Positions 16,901 through 25,133 of a DNA stretch of 64,000 nucleotides are shown here, piece by piece (the stretch's first letter is position 1; each line of letters begins with the position of its first letter). Source of the DNA: Shewanella sp. TC10 (GTDB taxonomy: Bacteria; Pseudomonadota; Gammaproteobacteria; Enterobacterales; Shewanellaceae); assembly GCF_009663145.1 (NCBI RefSeq), contig NZ_VKHR01000002.1:7705-71704 (forward strand). The letters run 5' to 3'. The notes below the pieces were generated by a model that saw only the letters and a program-made list of their open reading frames with translations, was not told where the DNA came from and made no database searches. The translations under genes and the position numbers were made by a program.

Positions 16901-17181
16901 TAGGGCCTGTTGATCTTTCAAGGTTGTTTTTGCAGCGAATTGTCGGTCATTTATACAAGGCAGAGACTTTGTGGTGTAGTTATTCTACTCGAAGAGTCGA
17001 TAACGCAGTAAAAATGGCCAACAAACGCTGCCCGAAGGGTTCGACTAAAAGCGTTTTACTCTTTGTTGAATGCATCTTTGATTATAAAAGGTGCTTAGAT
17101 AACTAGGCATCAATTCATTCGCCTCGATTAAAACGCTTTTATTTTGAACAAAACTTAACCAGCAAAGAACAACAGGCCCTA
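16901..17181. mobile_element. MITE-like element with 13-19 bp terminal inverted repeats
   Basis: The ends read CTAGGGCCTGTTGATCTTT (16900-16918) and, inverted, CTAGGGCCTGTTGTTCTTT (17182-17164): 18 of 19 match, the first 13 perfectly. A TA dinucleotide borders each GGGCC end, as expected if TA is the duplicated target. The interior of about 277 bp has no plausible transposase, so it would be mobilised in trans. It also contains AAAAGCGTTTTA-type palindromic stretches. The MITE identity is inferred from structure alone. Confidence 0.65.
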
Positions 17182-17400
17182 GAGCTATGTTTAAAGAGAC
17201 TCACTTTGTCAGTCTCTTTAAAAAATTATTCAGTTATATCTTGATGGAGTCTCTGCTATGAAAGTCGTTATCGACTAACAGTGTAAAGTGACTTATAAAC
17301 GCTTTTTCATTTTCAAATAGCGTTATCGTACTTAACTCAAACTTTTTGAATGAACATTTATCAATAAAAATTTATGAGTAAATAAAGTCACTTGATCACT

Positions 17401-18456
17401 TTAAAGCCGCTCTATGCGATCCATTATCGACTGCTTTTCAACGATATCAGCAAATATCTCGCCTAGTTGCTCGCTGCGCTTCAATGACTCACGCCAATAA
17501 GCAATCCGGCTATCACTATCTAACTGTTTAAAGTCTTCTCTATCGGGAATTTTTTGATACGGGAGTGACTGAATAAACTCTGTCGTTGGGGCTAATATCA
17601 AGGCATTATGATAATGCTGATGCGCGCGGCGCCACTTCAAAGATTTATCAAACCAGCCTGGACTCATATAAGGATAAAAATGAGGATATAAACTCAACCC
17701 TTCAGGAGCTGAGGTTTGCATATCAAAATGGTAATCGGTTATGCCGCCATCATAATATGCTCCATCACTCACACCATTTATCTTTTTAACAGGTGATAAC
17801 AATAAGGGAATAGAACCCGTTGCGAGCAATACTTGATTGATATTATCTCGGGTAAGTTGTGCATGCTCTGTCGGTAAATCACTTAGTTGTGAAAAAGGTG
17901 ATTTCACTTGTTGGTGACTAAATACCACTCGTTCAAAATGCCAGCCTAAACTGCGACGACTCACCACGTTACTTAATGCTGTAGCAGCAAGTCCAATTGC
18001 CAGCTTCCCTTTAGAGCGACTAGCGTTTAAGTGTTTGGCTTTACACACCACAAAATGACTCTGTATAACTCGATTATGAACAATATCAAATCCACCATTG
18101 TCGCCTAACACGCCACTGATAATCCGCTCGACTTGCTCAGTCACTTCTTGACGATTGGGCACATGGTCATAGCGCTGGCCAATATACAAATCTTCAAATC
18201 GGCCATATGCAGCAAGAGGGTCCTGTTGAGCCAAACAGGCTAAACGCCAAGCTCCTGATGAAGCCCCCATGGTATACAAAGGGGTTTGTCTATTCGCAAA
18301 AAACTCACCAAATAAATACTTATCAAGCCCAGCGACACCAATCCATTTAGGCCCGCCAGATGCAGCAAATAACTGGCTGAACATAGAAGGTGTTAAACCA
18401 TTTTGCTCTATTTGTTGGTAGGCAGTTTTACCCGCGAGTAATCGTAATGCAGTCAC
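17401..18456 (-). CDS. Patatin-like phospholipase
   Basis: A 351-residue cytoplasmic-looking protein without a signal peptide. It carries the patatin catalytic dyad motifs: nucleophile elbow GASSG at residues 64-68 (Ser66) and an Asp in YDGGITDY near residue 236. A glycine-rich ASGGPKW near residue 32 fits the oxyanion hole. Patatins hydrolyse acyl esters of phospholipids or other lipids; the substrate is unknown. The start is GTG with AGGA six bases upstream. It is transcribed divergently from the YhcH-type gene. Confidence 0.85.
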   Translation of the reverse strand: MTALRLLAGKTAYQQIEQNGLTPSMFSQLFAASGGPKWIGVAGLDKYLFGEFFANRQTPLYTMGASSGAWRLACLAQQDPLAAYGRFEDLYIGQRYDHVPNRQEVTEQVERIISGVLGDNGGFDIVHNRVIQSHFVVCKAKHLNASRSKGKLAIGLAATALSNVVSRRSLGWHFERVVFSHQQVKSPFSQLSDLPTEHAQLTRDNINQVLLATGSIPLLLSPVKKINGVSDGAYYDGGITDYHFDMQTSAPEGLSLYPHFYPYMSPGWFDKSLKWRRAHQHYHNALILAPTTEFIQSLPYQKIPDREDFKQLDSDSRIAYWRESLKRSEQLGEIFADIVEKQSIMDRIERL

Positions 18457-18662
18457 GTAGCTTCCTGTAAGTAAACTGGTCCATTGATATTAGCGCTCAA
18501 TCAAGCCATTTCATCTTAACTAAGTTTGTCATAGGGTTAAACCGTCTAAACAATGATTCTTAGTAAGCCTCATTGGCAATTCCTGTGAGTAATAACAAGT
18601 TAATAGCGCCATCAAACTGAATAGGCGATAATAGTCATTCACTCAAACCCAGAGAAATCATC

Positions 18663-19124
18663 ATGGTTGTCGACAGTCTTACTCACCACCAGCTATACCA
18701 TGCGCTAAGCCCAAGGTTAGCTAAAGCCCTTAATCATTTAGCCGAAACTGATTTCACTCAAGCCGAAGTAGGCACATACCCGCTTGAAGGCAAAGACATT
18801 TTTGTCATCGTAAACGACTATCATACTAAGCCAAAGCACACAGAGCCTTTTGAAGTCCACCAGCAATATATCGATGTCCAGTATGTGGTAAGCGGTGAAG
18901 AAGAATTTGGTTATTTACCACTGGCAGAACAAACGCCACTGGCGCCATATCATCAAGAACATGACTTTACCGAATTTGATTATGAATCAAACAAAAATGA
19001 TGCCGCTTTTATACCATTAAAAGCAGGCATGTTTGCCTTGTTCTTCCCAGGAGATATGCATATGCCTGGCACACTGGATACCCCGACTGCTGTCAGAAAA
19101 GTGGTTATAAAAGTAAAGGTATAA
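18663..19124 (+). CDS. YhcH/YjgK/YiaL-family (DUF386) sugar anomerase-like protein
   Basis: The protein has 153 residues with a cupin-like fold predicted from the family. Conserved signatures are EVHQQYIDVQYVVSGEE and ALFFPGDMHMPG, with the metal-binding His/Glu set. YhcH (NanQ) of E. coli acts on sialic acid anomers, and other members are linked to sugar catabolism. No sialic acid genes lie here, so the sugar is unknown. The neighbouring convergent sugar-porter transporter could be functionally linked. Confidence 0.8.
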   Translation: MVVDSLTHHQLYHALSPRLAKALNHLAETDFTQAEVGTYPLEGKDIFVIVNDYHTKPKHTEPFEVHQQYIDVQYVVSGEEEFGYLPLAEQTPLAPYHQEHDFTEFDYESNKNDAAFIPLKAGMFALFFPGDMHMPGTLDTPTAVRKVVIKVKV

Positions 19125-19141
19125 CCCTAACCACAGACAGC

Positions 19142-19169
19142 AATAAGGCCACTTATCAGTGGCCTTATT
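19142..19169. terminator. Bidirectional terminator between convergent genes
   Basis: An 11-bp perfect stem (AATAAGGCCAC with its complement) encloses a 6-base loop and is followed by a T-rich TATCTCT on the plus strand. It lies between the ends of the YhcH-type gene and the MFS transporter gene. Confidence 0.7.
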
Positions 19170-19199
19170 TATCTCTACTGGAATAAATACTATTACTTG

Positions 19200-20639
19200 T
19201 TAGCCCTGCATCTGCTCTAACTCTCGGCCCTTAGTTTCATAGACATACTTAGCCACAAAACCAATCGAGATGACCGCAAAAATACAATAGAAACCGTACG
19301 CTCCTACTAAGCCCACTGAGGCTAACATGATTGGGAAAGTCATTGTGATGGCAAAGTTAGACCCCCACTGCACAAGCCCTGCCACAGCCAAGCCTGAACC
19401 ACGGATTTGGTTAGGGAACATTTCTCCTAACATCACCCACATCACTGGCCCCCAAGACATGTTAAAGAAGAACACATAACCATTCGCTGCAATCAACGCA
19501 AGTGTCCCTAAATCACCTAAATCCAGATTACCACTTGCATCAACAGAGGCTGATGCGAAGGCAAACACCATTAAGGCTAATGTGACAGCCATACCAATAG
19601 AGCCCAACATTAAAAATGGCTTACGACCCACCTTATCAATCAAACTAATCGTGATGACACAGGCGGCAACACTCACCGCGCCACTAATGATATTAATCAG
19701 TAAAGCATCAGATTCTGAAAACCCAACGGCTTGCCATAATACGGCGCCATAATAGAACACCACGTTAATACCGACTAACTGCTGAAATGAAGCTAACCCA
19801 ACACCAATCCAGACAATCTTTCGCACTTTACCTGAGTGCTTATCGATTAAATCGGATAGTTTAGGTTGGCTATCTGACTCTAAAGACTGCTTAATTTCAG
19901 TATACTTTTGGCTGCCAACTGCTTTGCCATAGAGTTTTTGTAGTACAGCTGTCGCTTGCTCTTTTCTGCCTCTTGTCACCAAAAACCTTGGACTTTCAGG
20001 GATAAAGAATAGTGCAACAAAGAAAATACTCGCGGGTATTAACTCAATCCAAAACATCCAGCGCCATGCTTCATAGCCTAACCAAAAGGTATCCGTAGAT
20101 GAACCAGCTGTTTGCGCCAGAAAATAATTACTGACAAAAGCGGCGAATAAACCACTAATAATGGCAACCTGCTGAACAGTTGCTAGTGCACCGCGGTATC
20201 GAGCAGGTGCAACTTCAGCAATATAGGCTGGTGTCATAACAGAAGCTGCACCCACTGCTAAACCGCCTAAGATACGGTAAACGATAAATTCAATGGAACT
20301 GCCAGCAACGCCAGATCCCCATGCACTGACAATAAATAAAACTGCCGCAGAAATTAGTAATGCTCTGCGACCATATTTATCAGCTAATCGACCTGCAAAA
20401 AAAGCACCGACCGCGCAACCTAAAAGCATAGAGGCAACATTAAATCCAGTTCCCATGCTGTCTGATTCAAATGCTGTTCTTAACCCATCGACAGTGCCAT
20501 TAATCACCCCACTGTCGAATCCAAATAAAAAACCACCAATCGTTGCAACGCAGCTAACAAGGATGACAAACAGTGTATTTTCTTGTTGTTCTTGTTGTTC
20601 TTGTTGTTCTTGTTCAAGATCCAATGGAACACTCCCCAT
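19200..20639 (-). CDS. Sugar porter (MFS) transporter
   Basis: A 12-helix major facilitator of the sugar porter family, 479 residues from the chosen ATG. Signatures are FGFDSGVINGT in helix 1, GRLADKYGRRALL after helix 2, YIAEVAPARYRGAL, PESPRFLV before the central loop, QQLVGINVVFYY in helix 7 and the DKVGRKP repeat. It should import a hexose or pentose by H+ or Na+ symport; the substrate is not readable. The frame continues eight codons upstream to a TTG. The N-terminus carries a QEQ tract encoded by 9-bp repeats. It is divergent from the fusion gene. Confidence 0.88.
   Translation of the reverse strand: MGSVPLDLEQEQQEQQEQQENTLFVILVSCVATIGGFLFGFDSGVINGTVDGLRTAFESDSMGTGFNVASMLLGCAVGAFFAGRLADKYGRRALLISAAVLFIVSAWGSGVAGSSIEFIVYRILGGLAVGAASVMTPAYIAEVAPARYRGALATVQQVAIISGLFAAFVSNYFLAQTAGSSTDTFWLGYEAWRWMFWIELIPASIFFVALFFIPESPRFLVTRGRKEQATAVLQKLYGKAVGSQKYTEIKQSLESDSQPKLSDLIDKHSGKVRKIVWIGVGLASFQQLVGINVVFYYGAVLWQAVGFSESDALLINIISGAVSVAACVITISLIDKVGRKPFLMLGSIGMAVTLALMVFAFASASVDASGNLDLGDLGTLALIAANGYVFFFNMSWGPVMWVMLGEMFPNQIRGSGLAVAGLVQWGSNFAITMTFPIMLASVGLVGAYGFYCIFAVISIGFVAKYVYETKGRELEQMQG
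20579..20616. repeat. In-frame 9-bp microsatellite in the MFS transporter
   Basis: On the plus strand TTGTTCTTG is repeated about four times, encoding the EQEQQEQQEQQE stretch just before the first membrane helix of the transporter. A unit gain or loss keeps the frame. Confidence 0.75.
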
Positions 20640-20870
20640 ATATTTAACGCATAAACTCCCCAAGTATCATCACCATACTAGAAATTATTGTTATCGGTAA
20701 CATGCGGAAATGAGAATGTATTTTTGCGATAAAAAACAATTTATCAACTTAAATCTGCACAAAGCAAAAATGTGATCTTGATCGTTATTCTCAACCTGCT
20801 AATATAACCCCAAGAAATTAGTTATAACCAAAAGCTATATAGCATTTAATTAACAAACGAGTCGCTCACC

Positions 20871-23159
20871 ATGAAAAATGCCACGCCACTAAGTCAGATC
20901 TATCTTGATGCTAATGCCACAACTCCAGTGCTTCCAGAAGCCGCAGCTGCAGCAATGAACAGTATGGAAGTGTTATTTGGCAATCCAAGTAGTAGCCATA
21001 TTACTGGGCTTAAAGCGAAAGACTTAATGGAAACCACGCGTCAAAATGCCCAAAAAGTGATTGGCGCGGACACAGGTAAAGTCATTTTTACCAGTGGCGC
21101 CACCGAAGGTATTCAAACAGCCATTATCTCTGCTTTAGTTGAAGCGAAAAAACGAATTGAAGCAGACAAACTCAATGATGTGAGCACAAGTTATAGCTTG
21201 CTTTACGGTGCTACCGAACATAAAGCTGTGCCTGAGTCATTAAAGCATTGGAATCAAATATTAGGGATTAATGCCGAAATTAAAGCGATCCCAGTTGATC
21301 GTTTAGGCAATCTAGATAAACAATTTATCGCTGATGAAGCACCTAATGCTTTAATGATTTGCACTATGGCAGTTAATAACGAAACGGGTGTTTATCAAGA
21401 CTTAGCAGAATTAGAGCAGGTGATCCGCAGCGCTAACAATGACATTTTCTGGATGGTAGATTGTGTTCAAGCACTAGGAAAAACCAAATTAAACCTCTCA
21501 CAAACCAGCATTGACTACGCCCCTTTTAGTGGCCATAAACTCTACGCACCAAAAGGCATTGGTTTTGTATATATTCGCCAGTCAGCACCATTCACTTCAA
21601 TCATTGCTGGCGGTGGCCAAGAAAGCGGGTTACGTTCAGGCACCGAAAACCTCCCAGGCATGGCCGCCATCAATGTGATTTTTGAAATGTTGTTGAATAC
21701 CCAGCATAGTGCATTCGCTGATATCAAGACCCTAAGGGGTTATCAAACTCAGCTAGTTGATACGCTTAAAAGTGTTTTTCCAGCAGTGGTGTTTAATCAC
21801 GATTTTAACAACAGCGTCCCGACCACCCTTAACTTTGCAATTGAAGGTTTTAGCAGCAAAGAAATCATGGATTTATTTGATGCCGCTAATATCCGCGTCA
21901 GTTCAGGCTCAGCTTGTTCATCAAAAGTCACTCGTAGCTTTGTATTAGACGCAATGGGGTTACCTGCATGGCAAAGTGAGGCAGCGATTCGAATGTCGTT
22001 CGGTCCAGCGATGACACAAGCTCAAGTCGATGAAGCTTGCCTGCGAATCAAGTCAGCGGCTAAAGCGTTAACTCACAGCTGCATGATATTAGATAATGGT
22101 GAAATTGATGATAAGCAGCCACTCAATGGGTTAGTTCAGCTACGCTCAGGTTCAAACTGCACTTGGGTTTACGCCGACCAGCAAAGCAAGCAAGCTTTCA
22201 TTATCGATCCTTTGCCAGAGCTTAACGATCGTTTAGATACCCTACTGCAATGCCAGCAATTAGAGCTAATGGCCATTATCGATACCCATGGCCACGCCGA
22301 TCACCAATCAGGCCGAACTTTCTTAGCCGATAAGCACCTACCTACTCAGCAAACTGATGCATTAGGTTGGCCACAAGCTTGTTTGCAGCATTCGCAACTT
22401 CAATACATTGAAATAGGTCATCAATGGCTAGTTAACGTCGCTACACCTGGTCACACCGGTGACAGCATGTCGCTATTGCTGTGCAGTCCATTCAAGGATA
22501 AAAACGATATCGAACAACAGTGTCAGTTTGCCTTTTGCGGCGACACCGTTTTAATGGGCAGCTTAGGTCGAACAAACTTTGATTCAAGTAGTGCAACTGA
22601 CATGTTCTCAAGCCTTAAGCTGATACATAGCTTGATTGGTAGCAATACGCTTATATGTGCTAGCCATGATTATAATAATGAGTTTACAACTCATCTCAGC
22701 GCAGAATGTCAACGTAATCCACTTTTAAGAAATACCCTTAATGGACAGCTCGACGTAGACGGTTTTGAAAAGTTAAAAGCCGAGTTGGACAGCCATCTTT
22801 GCGATCAAACTGGCAGCGAAATTATGTGCGGAGCATTAACTGACAGCCAGTTAGCAGGGCAAGCTATTGTTGAATATAACCATCAGAGCTTGAACTATGC
22901 CTTAGCTAATGATGACGTCACATTAATTGATATCAGAGAACCTCACGAGTACGCACTGCAACACACTGAAGATTCCAGTGAAAACGTTCCGCTCACTCGC
23001 TTAGTGGACTTTATTCAACAACAGCAAGAGCAAAAGCATCGTAAATGGGTATTAGTCTGTCGCAGTGGAAGTCGCTCATTTGTAGCAGCTCAAGCTATGC
23101 AACGTTTAGGATTTGATAATGTTGCTCATCTTAAGGGCGGATACGCGTTGAGTAGTTAG
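20871..23159 (+). CDS. Fusion: cysteine desulfurase + persulfide dioxygenase-like MBL + rhodanese
   Basis: One 762-residue frame holds three sulfur-handling modules. Residues 1-405 form a NifS/IscS-type PLP cysteine desulfurase: TEHKAV, Schiff-base Lys223 in SGHKLY, RSGTEN, and catalytic Cys349 in SSGSACSS. Residues about 410-640 form an ETHE1-type metallo-beta-lactamase: THGHADH at 472-478, TPGHTGDS, FCGDTVLMGSLGRTNF and ASHDYN, closely like persulfide dioxygenase. Residues about 685-762 form a rhodanese domain with Cys730 in VCRSGSRS. All catalytic residues are present, so each module looks active. By family knowledge, the desulfurase makes enzyme persulfide from cysteine, rhodanese transfers it and the dioxygenase oxidises persulfide to sulfite. 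Channelling between them is inference. No signal peptide; probably cytoplasmic. Confidence 0.9.
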   Translation: MKNATPLSQIYLDANATTPVLPEAAAAAMNSMEVLFGNPSSSHITGLKAKDLMETTRQNAQKVIGADTGKVIFTSGATEGIQTAIISALVEAKKRIEADKLNDVSTSYSLLYGATEHKAVPESLKHWNQILGINAEIKAIPVDRLGNLDKQFIADEAPNALMICTMAVNNETGVYQDLAELEQVIRSANNDIFWMVDCVQALGKTKLNLSQTSIDYAPFSGHKLYAPKGIGFVYIRQSAPFTSIIAGGGQESGLRSGTENLPGMAAINVIFEMLLNTQHSAFADIKTLRGYQTQLVDTLKSVFPAVVFNHDFNNSVPTTLNFAIEGFSSKEIMDLFDAANIRVSSGSACSSKVTRSFVLDAMGLPAWQSEAAIRMSFGPAMTQAQVDEACLRIKSAAKALTHSCMILDNGEIDDKQPLNGLVQLRSGSNCTWVYADQQSKQAFIIDPLPELNDRLDTLLQCQQLELMAIIDTHGHADHQSGRTFLADKHLPTQQTDALGWPQACLQHSQLQYIEIGHQWLVNVATPGHTGDSMSLLLCSPFKDKNDIEQQCQFAFCGDTVLMGSLGRTNFDSSSATDMFSSLKLIHSLIGSNTLICASHDYNNEFTTHLSAECQRNPLLRNTLNGQLDVDGFEKLKAELDSHLCDQTGSEIMCGALTDSQLAGQAIVEYNHQSLNYALANDDVTLIDIREPHEYALQHTEDSSENVPLTRLVDFIQQQQEQKHRKWVLVCRSGSRSFVAAQAMQRLGFDNVAHLKGGYALSS

Positions 23160-23416
23160 TCGGTGTAAGGGTTAGCACTAATGGTATTCATCAAACCAAT
23201 GAATGCCATTAAACCAGCCACTGGCGTAACCACATTCAATATGGTGTGTTTTTGTAAAGCCCTACCAAGCTTGAGTCCCAAAGCTTGTTTGCAGCTTTAG
23301 TCAGGTATTGATTTCTAGATTTGAATCAAAATCTAAATTTAGATCTTAGTGAAAGTCTAAATCAAAATCGTGGCACCTGATTTAGATCGTAAATTTCCAA
23401 ACTCCGTTTGGGTTAA

Positions 23417-23475
23417 GGTCGTGGGTTTTCCACCCACGCCCGACCAAGAGGGTATCAACAGCAATACCCTCTTGG
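23417..23475. repeat. Two adjacent hairpins
   Basis: The first (23417-23445) pairs GGTCGTGGGT with ACCCACG/CGACC with a small bulge. The second (23444-23475) pairs CCAAGAGGGTAT perfectly with ATACCCTCTTGG across an 8-base loop. No T tract follows, so a terminator role is not favoured; a dispersed palindromic repeat is more likely. Confidence 0.6.
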
Positions 23476-23957
23476 AGCACCCTGCCGCCCCTAACGAAAA
23501 ATGCTGAAAAGCGCATGTTTTCAACGGGAATTGATCCAGCTTTAGACTTCGTTTGATTACTGCTTCGGCCTTATTCGAAAATGCTAACGCTTCCGATGGT
23601 GCATCCCTGCACCGCGAAAGCTAGCCTGACGTCCTGTCAGGCTCACGCTAATTTCATCAACGTCCTCAATTTAAATGGAGTCTTTTAAATGTAAGAACTA
23701 CTAGCTTTGGCTCTTTAAATTATCACCAATGCAGTCAAATCGAAGAGACAATAAACCCAGTGTAGATACGTTCAAGACCTTCGAAAACATGGATGTTTTC
23801 GCAGAGCCCACATGGATGTGTTTACGGCGTGTCTTGGATGCATCTGCACATAAGCCTGCGGCAGGCAATAGATTAGATTGAAGTGATGGTCTTAAGTAAT
23901 TGAGCCAATATAGATGAAGTACAAAACGGGTAACTCGTTTCTGCCCCAAAGCTTGTT

Positions 23958-24005
23958 AGCCTTTTATATATACCTGTATTTATATACAGTTATATATAAA
24001 AGGCT
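23958..24005. repeat. 15-bp inverted repeat with nested 6-bp hairpin
   Basis: AGCCTTTTATATATA (23958-23972) pairs perfectly with 23991-24005. The loop contains a second perfect hairpin CTGTAT/ATACAG. It is AT-rich, and cruciform or transcript folding are both possible. It directly follows GCTTGTTAGCC. Confidence 0.7.
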
Positions 24006-24295
24006 GTAATTGAGAGCATTTGCTTCTCGCTATGTAAAAGCAAAAATTCTCGGATTCACTAATCAAACAACCCTATATCATTGAAAAATTTGCGTTTTAG
24101 CCTAAAAGAAATTTACATAACGACCCAAGTTAATTCTCGGTTATCTCAATTCTCGGTTTTATCCAGTATTTAGTCGATTGATTTAAATTTTGATGGCTGT
24201 TAAGTTTTTAAAACTATTAATAAATTATGCTAAAAAGTGATTGAATTTTGGTAATTAGCCTAGGGGTGTTTATCGGAATTCTCGCTAATAAGCTG

Positions 24296-24784
24296 TTAGT
24301 TGCCTTAGGAGTCACAGTTGAATTTTGATGATTTGAATTCGATTATCGATACTGACAATGACCAAGAATTAAAGCTTACTTCTAACTATTGGGAAATCAC
24401 TAAAAACTCCAATTCAGAATTAAAGCCTTGGTTATCTGAAGCTCAATTTAATCAGGTATTCTCAAATCTATTAGAGTATCAAAATAACGATACTGTGTTT
24501 GTATTTGAGTCTTTCGAGCGTATATTCAAAGATTCAGGTTTAACTAAAAGGTTAACTGAACAGCTGAATTTAAACTGGGCAAACTTTAATGCTTTTCAAA
24601 GTTCTACCGATATTCTTTATTTCTATATGGTTCCAAAAAGTTTAAATTGGGTTTTATATGCAAACAGAGACTTTTGGCAGTTTGCAAAAGGCAACTAACA
24701 AGTTACTCAAACGGACGCTAAACAGTTGGCTAGGGCTCGTTCCTCGCAATTTTAGCCAACAATTTCGCGCCGCTTAGTAAGGCG
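24296..24784 (+). mobile_element. Integron-type gene cassette A
   Basis: The cassette starts at the G|TTAGTT cut point at 24295/24296 and ends at the G of the next core site at 24784. Its start GTTAGTTGCC (24295-24304) is the exact reverse complement of GGCAACTAAC (24690-24699), the inverse core of its own attC. This is the hallmark of integron cassettes, where the start of a cassette belongs to the same attC as its inverse core. It holds one gene, with little spare sequence and no recognised promoter. No integrase gene lies in the window. Confidence 0.75.
24318..24698 (+). CDS. Cassette-encoded hypothetical protein (126 aa)
   Basis: I do not recognise this protein. It is acidic, soluble-looking and lacks a signal peptide or membrane segment; aromatic residues are frequent (NYWEITKN, NLNWANFNAF, YANRDFWQF). 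The start is TTG with an excellent AGGAG six bases upstream (24307-24311); no in-frame ATG lies nearby. The stop codon lies inside the inverse core of the attC, which is typical of tight cassette packing. The gene is AT-rich. Its function is unknown. Confidence 0.7.
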   Translation: MNFDDLNSIIDTDNDQELKLTSNYWEITKNSNSELKPWLSEAQFNQVFSNLLEYQNNDTVFVFESFERIFKDSGLTKRLTEQLNLNWANFNAFQSSTDILYFYMVPKSLNWVLYANRDFWQFAKGN

Positions 24785-24790
24785 TTAGCT
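24693..24790 (+). other. attC recombination site of cassette A
   Basis: The site spans about 98 bp and forms an imperfect palindrome. The 5' arm starts CTAACAAGTTACTCAAACGG and the reverse complement of the 3' arm starts CTAACGCCTTACTAAGCGG. A perfect GTTGGCT/AGCCAAC inner stem lies at 24725-24731 and 24754-24760. Core sites are AACTAAC at the left and GTTAGCT at the right (24784-24790). Size and organisation match integron attC sites of the VCR type. Confidence 0.75.
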
Positions 24791-25133
24791 TACTAAATAC
24801 ATATATATGAAATGTTCGACTTTATTTGAAAATATAAAAAAGTATTGGCCTAATGAGCTTGTGATTGACGAAAACAATCCAGATCAATTAAATCAACTGT
24901 ATTGGAGTGTTGAGGAAAAAATCGATCACGAAAAAGAGCATTGGCTTAGCGTTTCTGCATGGGCATTTCATCAAGCTATAGATGAATTTATAGATTCAGA
25001 AATAGCAAGTGGTAAAAGTGTTATACAAATGTCACAGATGCCAATGCAACTATTTAATAAACAAGTACTTTTCAATTTAGACGATGATGATTGGAAAGAA
25101 GAACGTTCTGAGTATGAGCAGTCGTAAGCTAAC
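24785..25133 (+). mobile_element. Integron-type gene cassette B (attC degenerate)
   Basis: The cassette start GTTAGCTTAC (24784-24793) is the exact reverse complement of GTAAGCTAAC (25124-25133), which overlaps the stop codon of its gene. Beyond the inverse core the attC is poorly palindromic: only CTAACAA matches a possible 3' end TTTGTTAG near 25198-25205. This cassette would thus be fixed at the end of the array, next to the core pyrophosphatase gene. Confidence 0.65.
24807..25127 (+). CDS. Cassette-encoded hypothetical protein (106 aa)
   Basis: I do not recognise this protein. It is strongly acidic, with an amphipathic middle (EKIDHEKEHWLSVSAWAFHQ) and an Asp-rich end (NLDDDDWKEERSEYEQS). 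No signal peptide or membrane segment is seen. The ATG lies 23 bp after the cassette start; the sequence before it is AT-rich and lacks a clear Shine-Dalgarno. The tail ends inside the attC inverse core. Its function is unknown; cassette proteins of this size include toxin, antitoxin and phage-defence genes, but nothing here points to one of them. Confidence 0.65.
   Translation: MKCSTLFENIKKYWPNELVIDENNPDQLNQLYWSVEEKIDHEKEHWLSVSAWAFHQAIDEFIDSEIASGKSVIQMSQMPMQLFNKQVLFNLDDDDWKEERSEYEQS

Larger units (their letters stand above)
16509..17400. other. Non-coding accessory gap
   Basis: This 892-bp gap lies between two minus-strand genes. It holds a short 18-bp tandem repeat (16803-16856) and an inverted-repeat-bounded MITE-like element (16901-17181). 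A 75-codon open frame at 16879-17106 runs across the element boundary and looks fortuitous. Outside these I see no gene. Confidence 0.6.
23160..24317. other. Long structured non-coding region before the cassettes
   Basis: No convincing gene is seen in 1158 bp. The stretch is unusually rich in hairpins: 23417-23445, 23444-23475 (12-bp perfect stem), 23782-23801 (9-bp stem, 2-base gap) and 23958-24005. CCCAAAGCTTGTT occurs at 23277 and again at 23945. AATTCTCG occurs four times between 24045 and 24285. An 82-codon minus frame (23701-23949) overlaps the hairpins and resembles the false frames often predicted in dispersed intergenic repeats. Confidence 0.55.

Noticed and set aside
16879..17106. 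75-codon open frame as a gene
   Set aside because: It starts outside the MITE-like element and runs through its left inverted repeat; no ribosome-binding site and no recognisable protein.
23701..23949. 82-codon minus-strand frame as a gene
   Set aside because: It overlaps hairpins of a repeat-like non-coding block, has odd composition and no good start signal.
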